Part shown: positions 63,396 through 64,000 of the stretch, one piece after another
Layout: each line of letters opens with the position of its first letter
How positions within the stretch are numbered: the stretch's first letter is position 1
Assembly (NCBI GenBank): GCA_024516035.1
Contig: CM044958.1
Span: 2,535,566 to 2,599,565 of the forward strand
Source of the DNA: Bactericera cockerelli
Lineage: Eukaryota; Arthropoda; Insecta; Hemiptera; Triozidae
Length of the DNA stretch: 64,000 bases
Direction: 5' to 3'
Notes under the pieces: model-generated
What the model was told of the DNA's origin: nothing
The model's input: only the letters and a program-made list of their open reading frames with translations
Databases searched by the model: none
Position numbers and translations under genes: made by a program

Positions 63396-63698
63396 AAAGA
63401 AAACTGAAAACTATTCGTTGGAGTATAACCTGTATAACGAATATTGTTCCTCAATGAATCTTGTACTGCGTCTAAATCCTTATACATTTTTTTTTTTTTT
63501 TTTTTTCAAAACATAAATCTTTTAATTATGTATACAACCGAAGTTACATCAATTTTCAGGCGCATTGAAATACATGGAAAAATGGACAGTGGTCGGATTT
63601 TCAAGTGAGTAAGTTTAGAAGTTCAGACGTTAAAGCAAACACAAAATTGTTCTTTTCTAAATAACTCTTTTTGGCTGAGCAATTTTTGATTACTCTTA

Positions 63699-63873
63699 AC
63701 CCTACAATGCATGATTTTTTTTTTTCTTTTGAAAAAAAAAATATGTTGTTAATTAGGGCTTTCTAATACCTAGAGTATTTTTTTTTTTTTTTTTTTTGTC
63801 AACCCATTGGGGCATTTTGGCCAAAAACTGGTTTGGGTACCAGAAGGAACACCATGCATTATAGGGTCTGTCC
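63699..63873. mobile_element. Possible foldback element with accctacaatgcatg ends
   Basis: Ends accctacaatgcatga and inverted accctataatgcatgg enclose a T-rich centre. TTAA is present on the left only, so the family is uncertain. Confidence 0.4.
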
Positions 63874-64000
63874 AAGAGCTAAAATATCAAAATAATAAAA
63901 TATGTTTGTATTTTTCAGAGTTCCAAAAAACTTTCTTTTATTTTCGTTTTAGAAATACAATTTACACTTTTCAAAATATGTAAAGATTTTAATTTTTCAA

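Overview
This is an AT-rich nuclear segment of a eukaryote, almost certainly an arthropod and most likely an insect. The evidence is short exons with GT-AG introns, three recognisable animal genes, several families of tRNA-derived SINEs, 5'-truncated non-LTR retrotransposons and many MITEs. I cannot name the species. Bacterial features such as operons or CRISPR arrays are absent.

Layout. (1) About 3.3-19.7 kb, minus strand: eleven exons of a lysosomal beta-mannosidase (MANBA); the C-terminal exons lie off the left edge. (2) 19.8-27.4 kb: intergenic and repeat-rich. (3) 27.5-33.2 kb, minus strand: a six-exon gene whose joined frame gives 396 aa with a UBZ4-type zinc finger; I do not recognise the orthologue. 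(4) 34.4-47.75 kb, plus strand, divergent from (3): the complete ten-exon UTP25 gene (digestive organ expansion factor, ribosome biogenesis), 836 aa. (5) 50.1-56.7 kb: intergenic, with an RTE-like LINE fragment split by a TA-flanked foldback MITE. (6) 56.7-59.1 kb, plus strand: three-exon CHMP7 (ESCRT-III), 431 aa. (7) 59.8-64 kb: repeats and a 5'-truncated LINE with a clear target-site duplication. The genes have unrelated jobs (glycan breakdown, a ubiquitin-binding candidate, rRNA processing, membrane remodelling), and nothing suggests a shared pathway.

The most unusual feature is structural. Seven tandem duplications or minisatellites with unrelated sequences (units of 17, 21, 44, 47, 73 and 98 bp, plus a composite of about 247 bp) start at, or include, an exon edge. 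They lie in three different genes. In five of them the repeated unit contains coding sequence together with a splice site or the stop codon. UTP25 carries four, about 5 kb of array within 10 kb of gene, and this stretch is bracketed by inverted copies of one SINE-B subfamily. A SINE inserted at the UTP25 exon 5 donor has also duplicated that exon edge through a 21-bp target-site duplication. Several other mobile elements end within about 20 bp of a splice site. This boundary-anchored amplification is the best candidate here for something not described before.
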